From positions 1-55,727 of the forward strand of contig JAGBYM010000095.1 of NCBI GenBank assembly GCA_017628755.1: a DNA stretch of 55,727 nucleotides. Direction: 5' to 3'. Each line of letters starts with the position of its first letter. Position 1 is the first letter of the stretch. Positions 31,581-40,285 of this stretch are shown one piece after another. The notes under the pieces were generated by a model that worked only from the letters and a program-made list of their open reading frames with translations, had not been told where the DNA came from and did not search any database. The DNA comes from Clostridia bacterium (lineage in GTDB: Bacteria > Bacillota > Clostridia > Oscillospirales > CAG-272). The translations under genes were made by a program, and so were the position numbers.

Positions 31581-32666
31581 ATGAAAAACTCATTCGGCAA
31601 TGCAATAAATATTTCGCTTTTCGGAGAAAGCCACGGCGCGGGCGTCGGTGTCCTCATCGACGGCATCGCCCCCGGAATCAAGGTGGACGAGGATTTTATC
31701 GCGCATCAGCTTACATTGCGCCGTCCCGCGGGAAAGATTTCAACCGCACGCCGCGAGCCGGATAATTTCGTCATTCAGAGCGGAGTTTTCAATGGATATA
31801 CCACCGGCGCGCCTCTCTGCATCTTCATCCCGAACACAGACGCGCGAAGCAGCGATTACACTCCCGATCTTCCCCGTCCCTCTCACGCGGATTTCACAGC
31901 TCGCGAGAAATACCACGGCTTTGAAGACTATCGCGGAGGCGGTCATTTCTCGGGCAGAATCACAGCTGCACTCGTCGCGGCGGGCGCAATCGTTATCCCT
32001 GCTCTGCGCGAAATGGGAATTTATATCGGAACTTATATCAAACAGATCTCAAATCTCGGCTTCTCTTCTCTCCCGCACGACAAAGAAACTCTTCTTGCCG
32101 TTGCCGAGAGTGATTACGGAGTAATAAACGAAAATGACCTCTCCGCAATCACCGATATCATCGAACGCGCGGCGGCGAACGGCGACAGCGTTGGCGGTAA
32201 GCTTGAAACAGCCGTCATCGGTCTCCCCGCGGGACTTGGCGAGCCGTGGTTTGACGGAGTCGAGTCGCAGATCGCCCGCGCGGTCTTCGGCATCCCCGCC
32301 GTAAAGGAAATTTCCTTCGGCGCGGAAGACATTTCGATGCTTTCGGGCAGTCAGGCTAACGATCAGTTTGTACTCAAAGACGGCAAGATTATAACCGAAA
32401 CCAACAACTCGGGCGGAGTTCAGGGCGGTATTACAAACGGAATGCCCGTCGTATTCCGCACAACGGTCAAGGCAACTCCCTCGATCTCAAAAGAGCAAAA
32501 GACGGTCAATATGGCAACTCTCGAAGAGGTTACTCTTTCTGTCAAGGGCAGACACGACCCCTGCATCGTGCCCCGCGCGAGAATAGTCCTCGACAGCGTC
32601 GCCGCCCTCGTCATAGCCGATATGCTCACCGTTCGCTACGGCTCGGACGCACTCACAGGAAAATGA
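31581..32666 (+). CDS. aroC: Chorismate synthase
   Basis: 361 residues. It makes chorismate from EPSP by a trans-elimination that needs reduced FMN. Conserved regions: FGESHGAGVGVLIDG at the N-terminus, LRRPAGKISTARREPD, RPSHADFTAREKYHG, GGHFSGRITAALVAAGA and ISGGI-like TNSGGVQGGITNGMP (NNSGGVQGGI). Length is normal. It starts 3 bp after the aroB fusion without a strong ribosome binding site, so coupling is likely. Its end overlaps the aroE-aroK fusion by ATGA. Confidence 0.96.
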   Translation: MKNSFGNAINISLFGESHGAGVGVLIDGIAPGIKVDEDFIAHQLTLRRPAGKISTARREPDNFVIQSGVFNGYTTGAPLCIFIPNTDARSSDYTPDLPRPSHADFTAREKYHGFEDYRGGGHFSGRITAALVAAGAIVIPALREMGIYIGTYIKQISNLGFSSLPHDKETLLAVAESDYGVINENDLSAITDIIERAAANGDSVGGKLETAVIGLPAGLGEPWFDGVESQIARAVFGIPAVKEISFGAEDISMLSGSQANDQFVLKDGKIITETNNSGGVQGGITNGMPVVFRTTVKATPSISKEQKTVNMATLEEVTLSVKGRHDPCIVPRARIVLDSVAALVIADMLTVRYGSDALTGK

Positions 32667-33913
32667 AATACGGACTTATAGGCGAAAAGCTTTCACACAG
32701 CTTTTCAAAGGAAATACACGAAGCTCTTGCGGATTACACCTATGAGATCCGCGAGCTTGCGCCCGAAGAGGTCGCGCCATTCCTTGAAGCGCGAGAGTTC
32801 GAGGGCATCAACGTGACGATTCCGTATAAGGAAAAGGTCATCCCCTATCTCGACCATATCTCCGACGCCGCAAAAAAGATCGGTGCCGTCAACACGATCA
32901 AGAACGTCGACGGTAAACTCTACGGCGACAATACCGACTTTTACGGTATGCGCGAAATGATAATCGGCGCGAACATTGACGTCGAAGGCAAAAAAGCGCT
33001 GATACTCGGCACGGGCGGTACTTCAAAGACGGCAAAAGCAGTTCTCGCCGACCTCGGAGCCCGCGAGATCATAACCGTATCGCGCAAAGAAAGCGGCGAA
33101 ACGGTAACCTATGAAAACGCTTACGAGCTCCACCGCGACGCCGAGATCATCCTCAACACCACTCCCGTCGGCATGTATCCGAACACGGATGCCGTGCCGA
33201 TAGATATCAAAAATTTCCCTGACCTCTGCGGAGTCATTGACGCAGTCTACAATCCTCTGCGCACACGCCTCGTTCTCGACGCAGAGGCTGAAGGAATCCC
33301 CGCTGTCGGCGGACTTATGATGCTGATTTTGCAGGCGGCGCGTGCATCGGAAATCTTTCTCGGACAAGAGACCGACGAAAAAAAGGTAGTCACTACGATC
33401 AGAAATATTTTTGAATCGAAGGAAAATATCGTCCTCGTCGGTATGCCCGGTTGCGGCAAGACCACGCTCGGCAAGATCCTTTCCGACATGACAGGCAGGA
33501 CCCTCGCTGACACGGACGAAGTAATCACAGAAATGACGGGCAGACATCCCGCAGAAATCATAAAAAAGGACGGCGAACGCGAATTCCGCCGCATTGAAAC
33601 CGAGGCTGTCAAGGAAGTCTCAAAGATGAGCGGAGTCATCGTCGCCACGGGCGGCGGAGTTGTCACAAGAAAGGAAAATATTCCTTTTCTCCGTCAAAAC
33701 GGCAGAATCGTCTACCTTCATTGCATCCCATCCGACCTTGCAGTCACGCCTGACCGACCGCTTTCGGCAAGCCGAAGCGTCATAAACGCGATGTACGAGG
33801 TGCGCCATCCTCTTTATCTTGAAGCCGCGGATGCATCGGTCGAAATATCACACAAAACATCACCCGAGCTTTCCGCTATGGGAGTGCTCAATACATTTTC
33901 GGAGCTTATATAA
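32663..33913 (+). CDS. aroE: Shikimate dehydrogenase / shikimate kinase fusion
   Basis: 416 residues. About 1-250 is shikimate dehydrogenase: LIGEKLSHSFSKEIHEA and NVTIPYKEKV bind the substrate, GAVNTIKNV and DNTDFYG follow, and LILGTGGTSKTAKAVL is the NADP-binding loop. About 255-416 is shikimate kinase: P-loop GMPGCGKTTLGKIL, DTDEVI for shikimate and Mg, FRRIE, ATGGGVV and the lid DRPLS. The fusion carries out two consecutive steps, 3-dehydroshikimate to shikimate to shikimate 3-phosphate, on one chain. It overlaps aroC (ATGA) and touches aroQ (TAATG). Confidence 0.95.
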   Translation: MKYGLIGEKLSHSFSKEIHEALADYTYEIRELAPEEVAPFLEAREFEGINVTIPYKEKVIPYLDHISDAAKKIGAVNTIKNVDGKLYGDNTDFYGMREMIIGANIDVEGKKALILGTGGTSKTAKAVLADLGAREIITVSRKESGETVTYENAYELHRDAEIILNTTPVGMYPNTDAVPIDIKNFPDLCGVIDAVYNPLRTRLVLDAEAEGIPAVGGLMMLILQAARASEIFLGQETDEKKVVTTIRNIFESKENIVLVGMPGCGKTTLGKILSDMTGRTLADTDEVITEMTGRHPAEIIKKDGEREFRRIETEAVKEVSKMSGVIVATGGGVVTRKENIPFLRQNGRIVYLHCIPSDLAVTPDRPLSASRSVINAMYEVRHPLYLEAADASVEISHKTSPELSAMGVLNTFSELI

Positions 33914-34350
33914 TGAAAATTCTTGTTATCAACGGTCCAAATATAAATATGCTCGGCATCCGCGAGCCGAATATTTACGGGAAGGAAACCTATACCGATC
34001 TTCTGGCAAAAATCCAGAACTACGCAAACGAGCGCGGTATTAAGCTGAAAATGATACAGTCCAACCACGAAGGCGTGCTTGTTGACGAGATTCAGGCGGC
34101 ATACAAAAAGTTTAGCGGAATCGTCATCAACCCCGCCGCTTATACCCATACCTCGATAGCTCTGCTCGATGCGCTCAAGGCTGTAGGATTACCGACGGTC
34201 GAAGTCCATATTTCCGACGTTTCGAAGCGCGAGGATTTCAGACAGATCAGCTATATTCGCGAAGCTTGCATCGCAACGATTTCGGGACACGGCACAGACG
34301 GATATCTTGAAGCCATTGATATCCTCATTGAACACAAAAAGAAGAAATGA
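33913..34350 (+). CDS. aroQ: Type II 3-dehydroquinate dehydratase
   Basis: 145 residues, typical for the dodecameric type II enzyme. It dehydrates 3-dehydroquinate to 3-dehydroshikimate. INGPNINMLGIREPNIYG supplies the N-terminal catalytic region and flexible lid, with the catalytic tyrosine in IYG. QSNHEG, NPAAYTHTSIAL and VEVHISDVSKREDFRQ are the substrate-binding motifs. Its start overlaps the upstream stop by one base, and its stop overlaps the aroA start by ATGA. A normal single-domain version. Confidence 0.96.
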   Translation: MKILVINGPNINMLGIREPNIYGKETYTDLLAKIQNYANERGIKLKMIQSNHEGVLVDEIQAAYKKFSGIVINPAAYTHTSIALLDALKAVGLPTVEVHISDVSKREDFRQISYIREACIATISGHGTDGYLEAIDILIEHKKKK

Positions 34351-35588
34351 AAAAATACAGCGTAAAGCTCTCGCCCTCGCGCCTTTCGGGATGCGTTACG
34401 GCTCCGCCGTCGAAGAGCATATCCCACCGCGCGCTGATCTGCGCGGCACTCGCCGAGGGTGTGAGCGTTATCAAAAACCTCGCATTCTCGCAGGATATCC
34501 TCGCTACGATAGATACGCTCCGCGCGATCGGTACGGAGATCGAAGAGATCGGCGCGGACTGCGTGAAAGTCCGCGGCATCAGCGGTAAGCCGAAAGCTCT
34601 CTCTCCCCTCTGCTGCCGTGAATCGGGAAGCACACTTCGTTTTCTGATCCCTATCTGTCTTCTTTCGGCAGAAAAATTTGAGCTTACGGGAAGCGAAAAG
34701 CTTCTCTCGCGCCCGCTCGGAATCTATTCCGAGCTTTTCGGGGATCGGTATCGCGGAGTCGATAAAAAATCGCTGACCTTATCGGCGGGAGAACCGATCT
34801 CGGCGGGTGAATACCGTGTTGCGGGGAATGTCAGCAGTCAGTTTATCACGGGACTTCTCTTCGCGCTTCCGCTATGCGAAGGCGACAGCAAAATTGTCGT
34901 TGAAGGCAATTTTGAAAGTGCGTCATACGTTGATCTAACACTCGATACTCTCGCCAAATTCGGCATAAAAGTCAAAAAAGAAAACAATATTTTTTATATA
35001 AAAGGCGGACAAAATTATCTTCCCGCCAACGTAGCAATCGAAGGTGACGCCTCGAACGCCGCGTTCTTTGAGGCGGTAAATTTCATCGGAGGAGACGTCA
35101 AAGTTCTCGGTCTCAATCCCGATAGCTTACAGGGAGATATGGCATTTAAGAAGCATTTTTGCACACTTAAAGCCGCTTCGCACGATCCGATTGACCTTTC
35201 CGACTGCCCCGATCTTGCGCCCGTGCTCTTCACCGTTGCGGCTTTTTGCGGCGGCGGAGCATTCACTCACACAGACCGTCTGCGCCTCAAGGAGAGCGAC
35301 AGAATCGAGTCGATGAAATGCGAGCTCGGCAAATTCGGAGCTGAAATACAGGTCTTTGACGGACTTGACGGCGGGACTGTAAAAGTGCTTCCTTCCGAGC
35401 TTCACGCACCGTCATCTCCGCTCGATTCGCACAATGACCACCGCGTCGCAATGGCACTTGCGATCCTCTGTACCCGCTTCGGCGGCGTGATTGAGGGCGC
35501 GGAGTCGGTCAGTAAAAGCATGCCCGATTTCTTCGAAAAACTCGAGGCTCTCGGAGCCGAAATCAAAGGAGAAAATACCAATGAGTAA
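34347..35588 (+). CDS. aroA: 3-phosphoshikimate 1-carboxyvinyltransferase (EPSP synthase)
   Basis: 413 residues. It joins phosphoenolpyruvate to shikimate 3-phosphate. PPSKSISHRALICAALAEG gives the substrate lysine and serine. RESGSTLRFLIPI is the second conserved loop, and GDASNAAFF and LRLKESDRIESM complete the active site. DSHNDHRVAMALAI near the C-terminus is diagnostic. The PEP loop usually contains NAG.A.R; here CRESGSTLRF is the equivalent (a Ser rather than Ala variant), as in the class II type of Gram-positive bacteria. It overlaps both neighbours. Confidence 0.95.
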   Translation: MKKYSVKLSPSRLSGCVTAPPSKSISHRALICAALAEGVSVIKNLAFSQDILATIDTLRAIGTEIEEIGADCVKVRGISGKPKALSPLCCRESGSTLRFLIPICLLSAEKFELTGSEKLLSRPLGIYSELFGDRYRGVDKKSLTLSAGEPISAGEYRVAGNVSSQFITGLLFALPLCEGDSKIVVEGNFESASYVDLTLDTLAKFGIKVKKENNIFYIKGGQNYLPANVAIEGDASNAAFFEAVNFIGGDVKVLGLNPDSLQGDMAFKKHFCTLKAASHDPIDLSDCPDLAPVLFTVAAFCGGGAFTHTDRLRLKESDRIESMKCELGKFGAEIQVFDGLDGGTVKVLPSELHAPSSPLDSHNDHRVAMALAILCTRFGGVIEGAESVSKSMPDFFEKLEALGAEIKGENTNE

Positions 35589-36630
35589 GATGTTAAATAT
35601 GGATTTTAAGCGCAAGCTTCCCATACCGATGGACATAAAAGCGCAATTCCCGATCACCGACGAAATGCAGGCGATCAAGGAAGCGCGCGATGAAGAAATA
35701 GCACAGGTATTCCGCGGTGAACTCGATAAATTCATTCTCATAATAGGCCCATGCTCGGCTGACCGACACGAGCCCGTGCTCCGTTACGTCGAAAAGCTTG
35801 CCGAAATCCAGAAAAAAGTTGAAGACAAGATCATCATAATCCCGCGTATCTACACGGGCAAACCGCGTACCACGGGCGACGGCTACAAGGGTATGGTACA
35901 TCAGCCGAATCCGACCGAGGACGTTGACGTTCTCGGCGGCATTATTGCCACGCGTGAGCTTCACAGCCGCGTCTTGCGCGACTACGGAATGGCTTCCGCG
36001 GACGAGCTTCTCTACCCCGATAACTACCGTTACCTATCCGACCTGCTCGCTTACACCGCCGTCGGCGCGCGTTCTGTTGAAAATCAGCAGCACCGCCTCA
36101 CGGCAAGTGGAATCGACGTTCCCGTAGGCATGAAGAACCCCACGAGCGGTGACATTTCAATCATGATGAACTCGATCACAGCCGCACAGCACAGCCACAA
36201 CTTCATCTACCGCGGCTGGGAGGTCGAAAGCCGCGGCAATCCTCTCGCGCACGCAATTCTCCGCGGATACGTTGACGGCTCGGGCAAATCCTACCCCAAC
36301 TACCATTACGAGGATCTGCGCGATCTTTTTGAGACCTACCAAAAATCAGGCCTTGCAAATCCCGCCGTTATAGTTGACACCAACCACGCAAATTCGGGCA
36401 AAAAATGGGATGAGCAGCCCCGCATCGCAAAGGACATCATCCACTCCTGCCGCAAGAGCGACGACATCAAGAAGCTCGTTAAGGGTCTGATGATCGAAAG
36501 CTACCTCATCGACGGCGCACAGAAGGTCACCGACGAAGCAAGCTACGTTTGCGGTCAGTCGATCACCGACCCCTGCCTTGGTTGGGAGAAAACCGAGAAG
36601 CTGATACTTGAGTTGGCGGACGAGCTTTGA
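35581..36630 (+). CDS. aroF: Class I DAHP synthase (AroG/AroF type)
   Basis: 349 residues from ATG 35581, which has AAAGGAG upstream; the frame extends to 35491 inside aroA without a site. It makes DAHP from phosphoenolpyruvate and erythrose 4-phosphate, the first pathway step. IIGPCSADRHEPVLRYVEKL, PRIYTGKPRTTGDGYKG, ARSVENQQHR, VGMKNPTSGD and VDTNHANSGK are the class I-alpha signatures, including the metal ligands. The N-terminal segment of ~40 residues, involved in feedback control in the AroG group, is retained; which amino acid inhibits it cannot be read from sequence. Last gene of the operon, overlapping aroA by 8 bp. Confidence 0.95.
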   Translation: MSKMLNMDFKRKLPIPMDIKAQFPITDEMQAIKEARDEEIAQVFRGELDKFILIIGPCSADRHEPVLRYVEKLAEIQKKVEDKIIIIPRIYTGKPRTTGDGYKGMVHQPNPTEDVDVLGGIIATRELHSRVLRDYGMASADELLYPDNYRYLSDLLAYTAVGARSVENQQHRLTASGIDVPVGMKNPTSGDISIMMNSITAAQHSHNFIYRGWEVESRGNPLAHAILRGYVDGSGKSYPNYHYEDLRDLFETYQKSGLANPAVIVDTNHANSGKKWDEQPRIAKDIIHSCRKSDDIKKLVKGLMIESYLIDGAQKVTDEASYVCGQSITDPCLGWEKTEKLILELADEL

Positions 36631-36977
36631 TAGAGGACAGAGGTAAAAGGGGCAAAGAGCAAATGGCAGAGGTATGGAAGCTTTTCTCACTTTGTGCGAA
36701 AAGCAAATTGTAATAATTTTGCTTTTGATAGACAGTTCTTTGTTAGTCTAAACTCTATAATAACTAAATAGAAAAATCGAGATGTAATGAAGCATAAAAC
36801 TTGAAAACATCTCGATTTTATCGTTTATTAAATTGTTTGACTATTGAATTTGCAAAGCTTCGGGTTAGTACAATGCAATGGACCATTAAGCATAAACAGA
36901 ATTATCAGTATAATAATTACCGAGCCTTGGTCGAGGAAATTTACCTTACCTTTGCCCTTTGCACTCCCTTTTCCGCC
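36631..36977. other. Gene-free region after the shikimate operon
   Basis: Contains the terminator at 36773-36822. Near its ends lie degenerate inverted sequences: ggtaaaaggggcaaagagc (about 36650) and, inverted, the segment around 36945-36975 (acctttgccctttgcactc). No gene was found; it could be the remnant of a small mobile or repeat element. Confidence 0.45.
36773..36822 (+). terminator. Terminator of the shikimate operon
   Basis: 13-bp perfect stem AAAATCGAGATGT / ACATCTCGATTTT (36773-36785 and 36807-36819) with a 21-nt loop. The T-tail is mostly within the stem (TTTTATCGTTT). Confidence 0.75.
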
Positions 36978-38402
36978 TTATTTATCAAACTTCACGTTTG
37001 AGATCAAGGTGAAGGTAAGCTGGAAGGTATTGTTGCCCTGAGTAACCGCACCGTTTGCTATAGCTTCGCTTTCAATGCTGACGATCTCACCGTCCTCAAC
37101 GGTAACCGTGATCGTCTGTGTTACGCTGCGGAAGGTTGCGCCCATCTGCTCTATAAGAGTCTTGTAAGCATCCTTCGGCTCACAGGTGAAGCTGAATTTG
37201 TTATCGGATATTTTCTTAACGCCAGTGACCGCCGAATCCTTGAACTGGCAAGTATTTATAAGACTTTCAACAAACGCGCGCGCCTCTGCCTCGGTCTGTG
37301 CTACCGCCTGGCTCTGTCCGCCGGTAGCTACGGTCTGAGCGCCAAGCGAATATGAAATATCGTATTTTGTACCGTTCATATCGGCGTCGATATCATAGAA
37401 ATAACCCTTGTCGTTTTTGCCGTAGGTAACTATATCGGTCTCGGTGCTCTGCTGGGTCTCGCCCATGATCTTGAGAGTCTGCGAAATATCAAGGGTAAAG
37501 CTTCCCTCATCCTTAGCATATTTTTCGTCAAGGAGCTCCTTGAACTCTTCAATAAGTCTTACGTCATCCACCGCAGTATACTTTTCGGGATTGACCTTTC
37601 CGGCATCGATGACAGCCTCATTGTACTTTGAATACGTACCCTTGAGCAATATCTCGGGCATCTTTTCGCCGCCCGGCTTCTGTTCAAAAACAAAGCTGAT
37701 TTCAAAAGAAGTCACATTGAATTCGGCATCCGCTATGATATGGAAGGTTATGTCAACCAGATCATGAGTAATGATGGATGTATCAAGTCCGGTCTCGTCA
37801 AGTATCTCGTTGACCGCCTTTGCGGTGTAACCCGAAAAATCAAGAGTATACGTACCGTCCTCGTTTATCTTGGCTTCCTTGTTTACACAATCACCAAACT
37901 CAAAGATATCGGTATCGTCTTCATCCATATATTCTTTTGCCTCAGCAGCAGTCATAGGCGAATATATCTTCTGTGAAACATTGCTGCCGCGATTGGAGAT
38001 AAAGTAGTTTCCGCCGTGATAAGCTTCAACGGTGGTGATCTTCTCTGTAGTGGAAAGTCCGGGCATAGACATCTTCATTTCCGATTCGGAATAGAACTCG
38101 AAATTATCCGTGGTGAGTCCCCGTCTGATGTCAATACCTTTTGCGGTAGTGTTTACTTCAACACCGTTCATAGTCACGTTCATGATCATCTCAAGAGTGG
38201 ACTCATACGAATCATAGGAATCCATCTTTTCGTCGATCTTTTTAAAAAGCTCATCCGCCGTATAGTTCAGTTCGGGCGCGGAAGCTTCTGTGGTGGCATC
38301 ATCCGAGGAGTTTTCCCCTTCATCCACCTTAAGACAGGAGGAGAGCGAAAATACTATCGCCAAAGCGAGAAGAAAAGCTAAAAGTGTTCTGAAATTTTTC
38401 AT
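36978..38402 (-). CDS. Lipoprotein of unknown function
   Basis: 474 residues. Lipobox LSSC (Cys23), then an acidic linker. It appears to hold two related halves, each a long run of beta strands with YDSYESTLEMIMNVTMNG and EGSFTLDISQTLKIMGE openings, a layout often seen in LolA/LppX-like lipoproteins that bind hydrophobic ligands; this resemblance is only by pattern. Low cysteine content, no catalytic motif. AAGGAG precedes ATG 38402. It is a single gene between its promoter (38431-38459) and the end of the aro operon, with no terminator of its own that I could identify. Confidence 0.75.
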   Translation of the reverse strand: MKNFRTLLAFLLALAIVFSLSSCLKVDEGENSSDDATTEASAPELNYTADELFKKIDEKMDSYDSYESTLEMIMNVTMNGVEVNTTAKGIDIRRGLTTDNFEFYSESEMKMSMPGLSTTEKITTVEAYHGGNYFISNRGSNVSQKIYSPMTAAEAKEYMDEDDTDIFEFGDCVNKEAKINEDGTYTLDFSGYTAKAVNEILDETGLDTSIITHDLVDITFHIIADAEFNVTSFEISFVFEQKPGGEKMPEILLKGTYSKYNEAVIDAGKVNPEKYTAVDDVRLIEEFKELLDEKYAKDEGSFTLDISQTLKIMGETQQSTETDIVTYGKNDKGYFYDIDADMNGTKYDISYSLGAQTVATGGQSQAVAQTEAEARAFVESLINTCQFKDSAVTGVKKISDNKFSFTCEPKDAYKTLIEQMGATFRSVTQTITVTVEDGEIVSIESEAIANGAVTQGNNTFQLTFTLISNVKFDK

Positions 38403-38430
38403 TGTATTTCTCCTTATTTTATTCGCTTAT

Positions 38431-38459
38431 ATTATATCATAACCGAATCGAAAAGTAAA
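38431..38459 (-). promoter_or_regulatory. Promoter for the unknown lipoprotein gene
   Basis: Minus strand TTTACT (38454-38459), 17 bp and TATAAT (38431-38436). A perfect dyad GTGATC-c-GATCAC (38460-38472) lies directly upstream of the -35 box and may be a regulator site. Confidence 0.65.
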
Positions 38460-38596
38460 GTGATCCGATCACATTACGAATAATTGGCAAAAATTTATTG
38501 CCATATATCCTCTTACATATATAGACGAGAAAAAATCATTCAGGTTGCGCTTTTTTGCAAAATAATTCAAAAAGTCTTACTTTATTAGGATTTGAC

Positions 38597-38625
38597 TTGA
38601 CAATCGGGCGGAAAAGTAGTAATAT
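38597..38625 (+). promoter_or_regulatory. Promoter for the MBL-fold hydrolase gene
   Basis: TTGACA (38597-38602), 17 bp and TAATAT (38620-38625). Confidence 0.7.
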
Positions 38626-38659
38626 TATGTTGTATTATTTATCAACGGAGGGCATATCT

Positions 38660-39448
38660 ATGAAACTTTTATTTCTCGGAACGGGCTCGGCAAAATGCAA
38701 AAAGATCCCCGAGGATCAGATCCCCGAGGGCGCAAGACGCTGTTCTTCAATGCTTATTGACGGTACGGTACAGCTTGACGTACCGATTCATACATACGAC
38801 TTTCTCGAAAAGCGCGGGATCAATCCCGCTTCGGTCACCGATATTTTTCTTACTCACAGCCACGACGACCACTTCTGGAAGGAAACACTCCTTCGCTATG
38901 CAAAAGCGGGTGGCAGAAAGCTCAATTTCTACTGCAACGCGGGAGCGCTTTCCTGCCTCGGACTTACAGAAGAGGAAATGTCGCTCATCAATATCGTAAC
39001 CGTTGAAGCAATGCAGACCTTCGAGGCTGCCGGAATGACAGTCACCGCGCTCCCCTCTAACCATATCGCGGGCAAGGAGGAGCAAACGCTTCATTACGTT
39101 TTCGAAAAGAACGGCAAGAAGCTCTTCTACGGTCTCGACGGTGGCTGGCTGACCGGCAAGGAGTGGGGTTATCTCTATAAAACCGCCAAGCCCATAGACG
39201 GCGCAATTTTCGACACGACCTGCGGCGAACAGCCCGGAAACTTCCGTATCGGTACACATAACACCATCCCGATGGTGCGCCTGCTTGTCGATGCATTCAA
39301 GGAAAACGGCGTAATCAAGGAAAACGGCAAGCTGATCTCCAGCCATATCGGTCCGCATATTCACGCCGTACCCGCTGAGGAAACCGCAAGAATCCTCGCT
39401 GAATTCGGCGTCATTATGGCGTATGACGGATTTGAGATTGAAATATAA
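38660..39448 (+). CDS. MBL-fold metallo-hydrolase
   Basis: 262 residues from ATG 38660, which has CGGAGGG upstream; the frame extends to 38555 without one. LFLGTGSAKC opens the fold, and THSHDDHFW gives the metal ligands H66, H68, D70 and H71. Later metal ligands appear in LPSNHIAG, YGLDGGW and SSHIGPHIH. The general layout is that of PhnP/RNase Z-like phosphodiesterases, but the specific substrate is unknown. Cytoplasmic. Single-gene unit with a strong terminator. It may act on cyclic phosphodiesters or nucleotides; this is an inference from fold only. Confidence 0.87.
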   Translation: MKLLFLGTGSAKCKKIPEDQIPEGARRCSSMLIDGTVQLDVPIHTYDFLEKRGINPASVTDIFLTHSHDDHFWKETLLRYAKAGGRKLNFYCNAGALSCLGLTEEEMSLINIVTVEAMQTFEAAGMTVTALPSNHIAGKEEQTLHYVFEKNGKKLFYGLDGGWLTGKEWGYLYKTAKPIDGAIFDTTCGEQPGNFRIGTHNTIPMVRLLVDAFKENGVIKENGKLISSHIGPHIHAVPAEETARILAEFGVIMAYDGFEIEI

Positions 39449-39484
39449 TAAAAAAGATTTCCGCTTCGGCGGAAATCTTTTTTA
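39449..39484. terminator. Bidirectional terminator between converging genes
   Basis: AAAAAAGATTTCCGC-TTCG-GCGGAAATCTTTTTT, a 15-bp perfect stem with a TTCG tetraloop. It also holds the stop codon of pgeF. Confidence 0.93.
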
Positions 39485-40285
39485 TATACAAACTATAACC
39501 GCCCCCTGCGATCCTCTCTCTGCTCCCGTGAGGCGATGTGACCAGAACAGTTCGGGGTTGCACATTGTGCAATCCGCGGATATTTCAATGTTCTTCACAC
39601 CCGCACGGCGGAGCGCGAGGGCATTGATCTCTTTGAGATCAACGTGGTATTTTTCTCCCGTTTTACGGATAAAGGCTTCGACTTCTCTGCCGAATGCTTC
39701 GATAATGGCATCGGGTACGTCGCGGTCGGTTTCAAAACAGCAAACTCCGATATTCGGTCCTATCGCGGCACGGATATTTGCGGGATTGCATCCGAATTCC
39801 GACACCATTGCGCGGACGGTTTTACCCGCGATATCGGAGGCTGTGCCGCGCCAACCCGCATGTACCGCGCCGACCGCGCCGTTGACACTGTCCCAAAGAA
39901 GTATGGGCGTGCAATCCGCAGTGAAAACTACGAGTGCGCATCCCGCGTCGTTCGTTATCAGCGCGTCACTCTCGGGATAGTTTTGATGATCGAGACCGCG
40001 CGCATCGCCTTTTGTCACCTTGCGGACGATATCCGAATGCGTCTGTCTCGTCAAGACGAGTTTTTTCAAGTCAAAACCTATTCTTTCGGCAAGGATCTCA
40101 TAGTTTTTTGCCACGTTTTCCGTGCTGTCACCGCGATGCATTGCAATGTTCATAGAGGAGAAAATCCCCTCGCTTACACCGCCCGTGCGAGTGGTAAATC
40201 CGTGCGGAACGCTTATATTATCGGCATTTATGATGCCGTTTTTTATTTTGAGAGACAAATCAGTTACCCCCGAGGTAGCGTTCAT
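39482..40285 (-). CDS. pgeF: Peptidoglycan editing factor PgeF (YfiH, laccase-domain)
   Basis: 267 residues from ATG 40285. That start lacks a clear ribosome binding site; TTG 40258, 2 bp after the upstream stop and with GGGGG 8 nt before it, is a good alternative. Motifs: HGFTTRTGGVS, QTHSD, TADCTPILL, VGAVHAGWRGTA and AIGPNIGVCCFE with Cu/Zn-binding His and Cys. In E. coli PgeF removes wrongly placed L-serine from the second position of the peptidoglycan precursor; other members act on purine nucleosides. The gene follows the OGG-like glycosylase gene and overlaps it at the 5' end. Confidence 0.9.
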   Translation of the reverse strand: MNATSGVTDLSLKIKNGIINADNISVPHGFTTRTGGVSEGIFSSMNIAMHRGDSTENVAKNYEILAERIGFDLKKLVLTRQTHSDIVRKVTKGDARGLDHQNYPESDALITNDAGCALVVFTADCTPILLWDSVNGAVGAVHAGWRGTASDIAGKTVRAMVSEFGCNPANIRAAIGPNIGVCCFETDRDVPDAIIEAFGREVEAFIRKTGEKYHVDLKEINALALRRAGVKNIEISADCTMCNPELFWSHRLTGAERGSQGAVIVCI

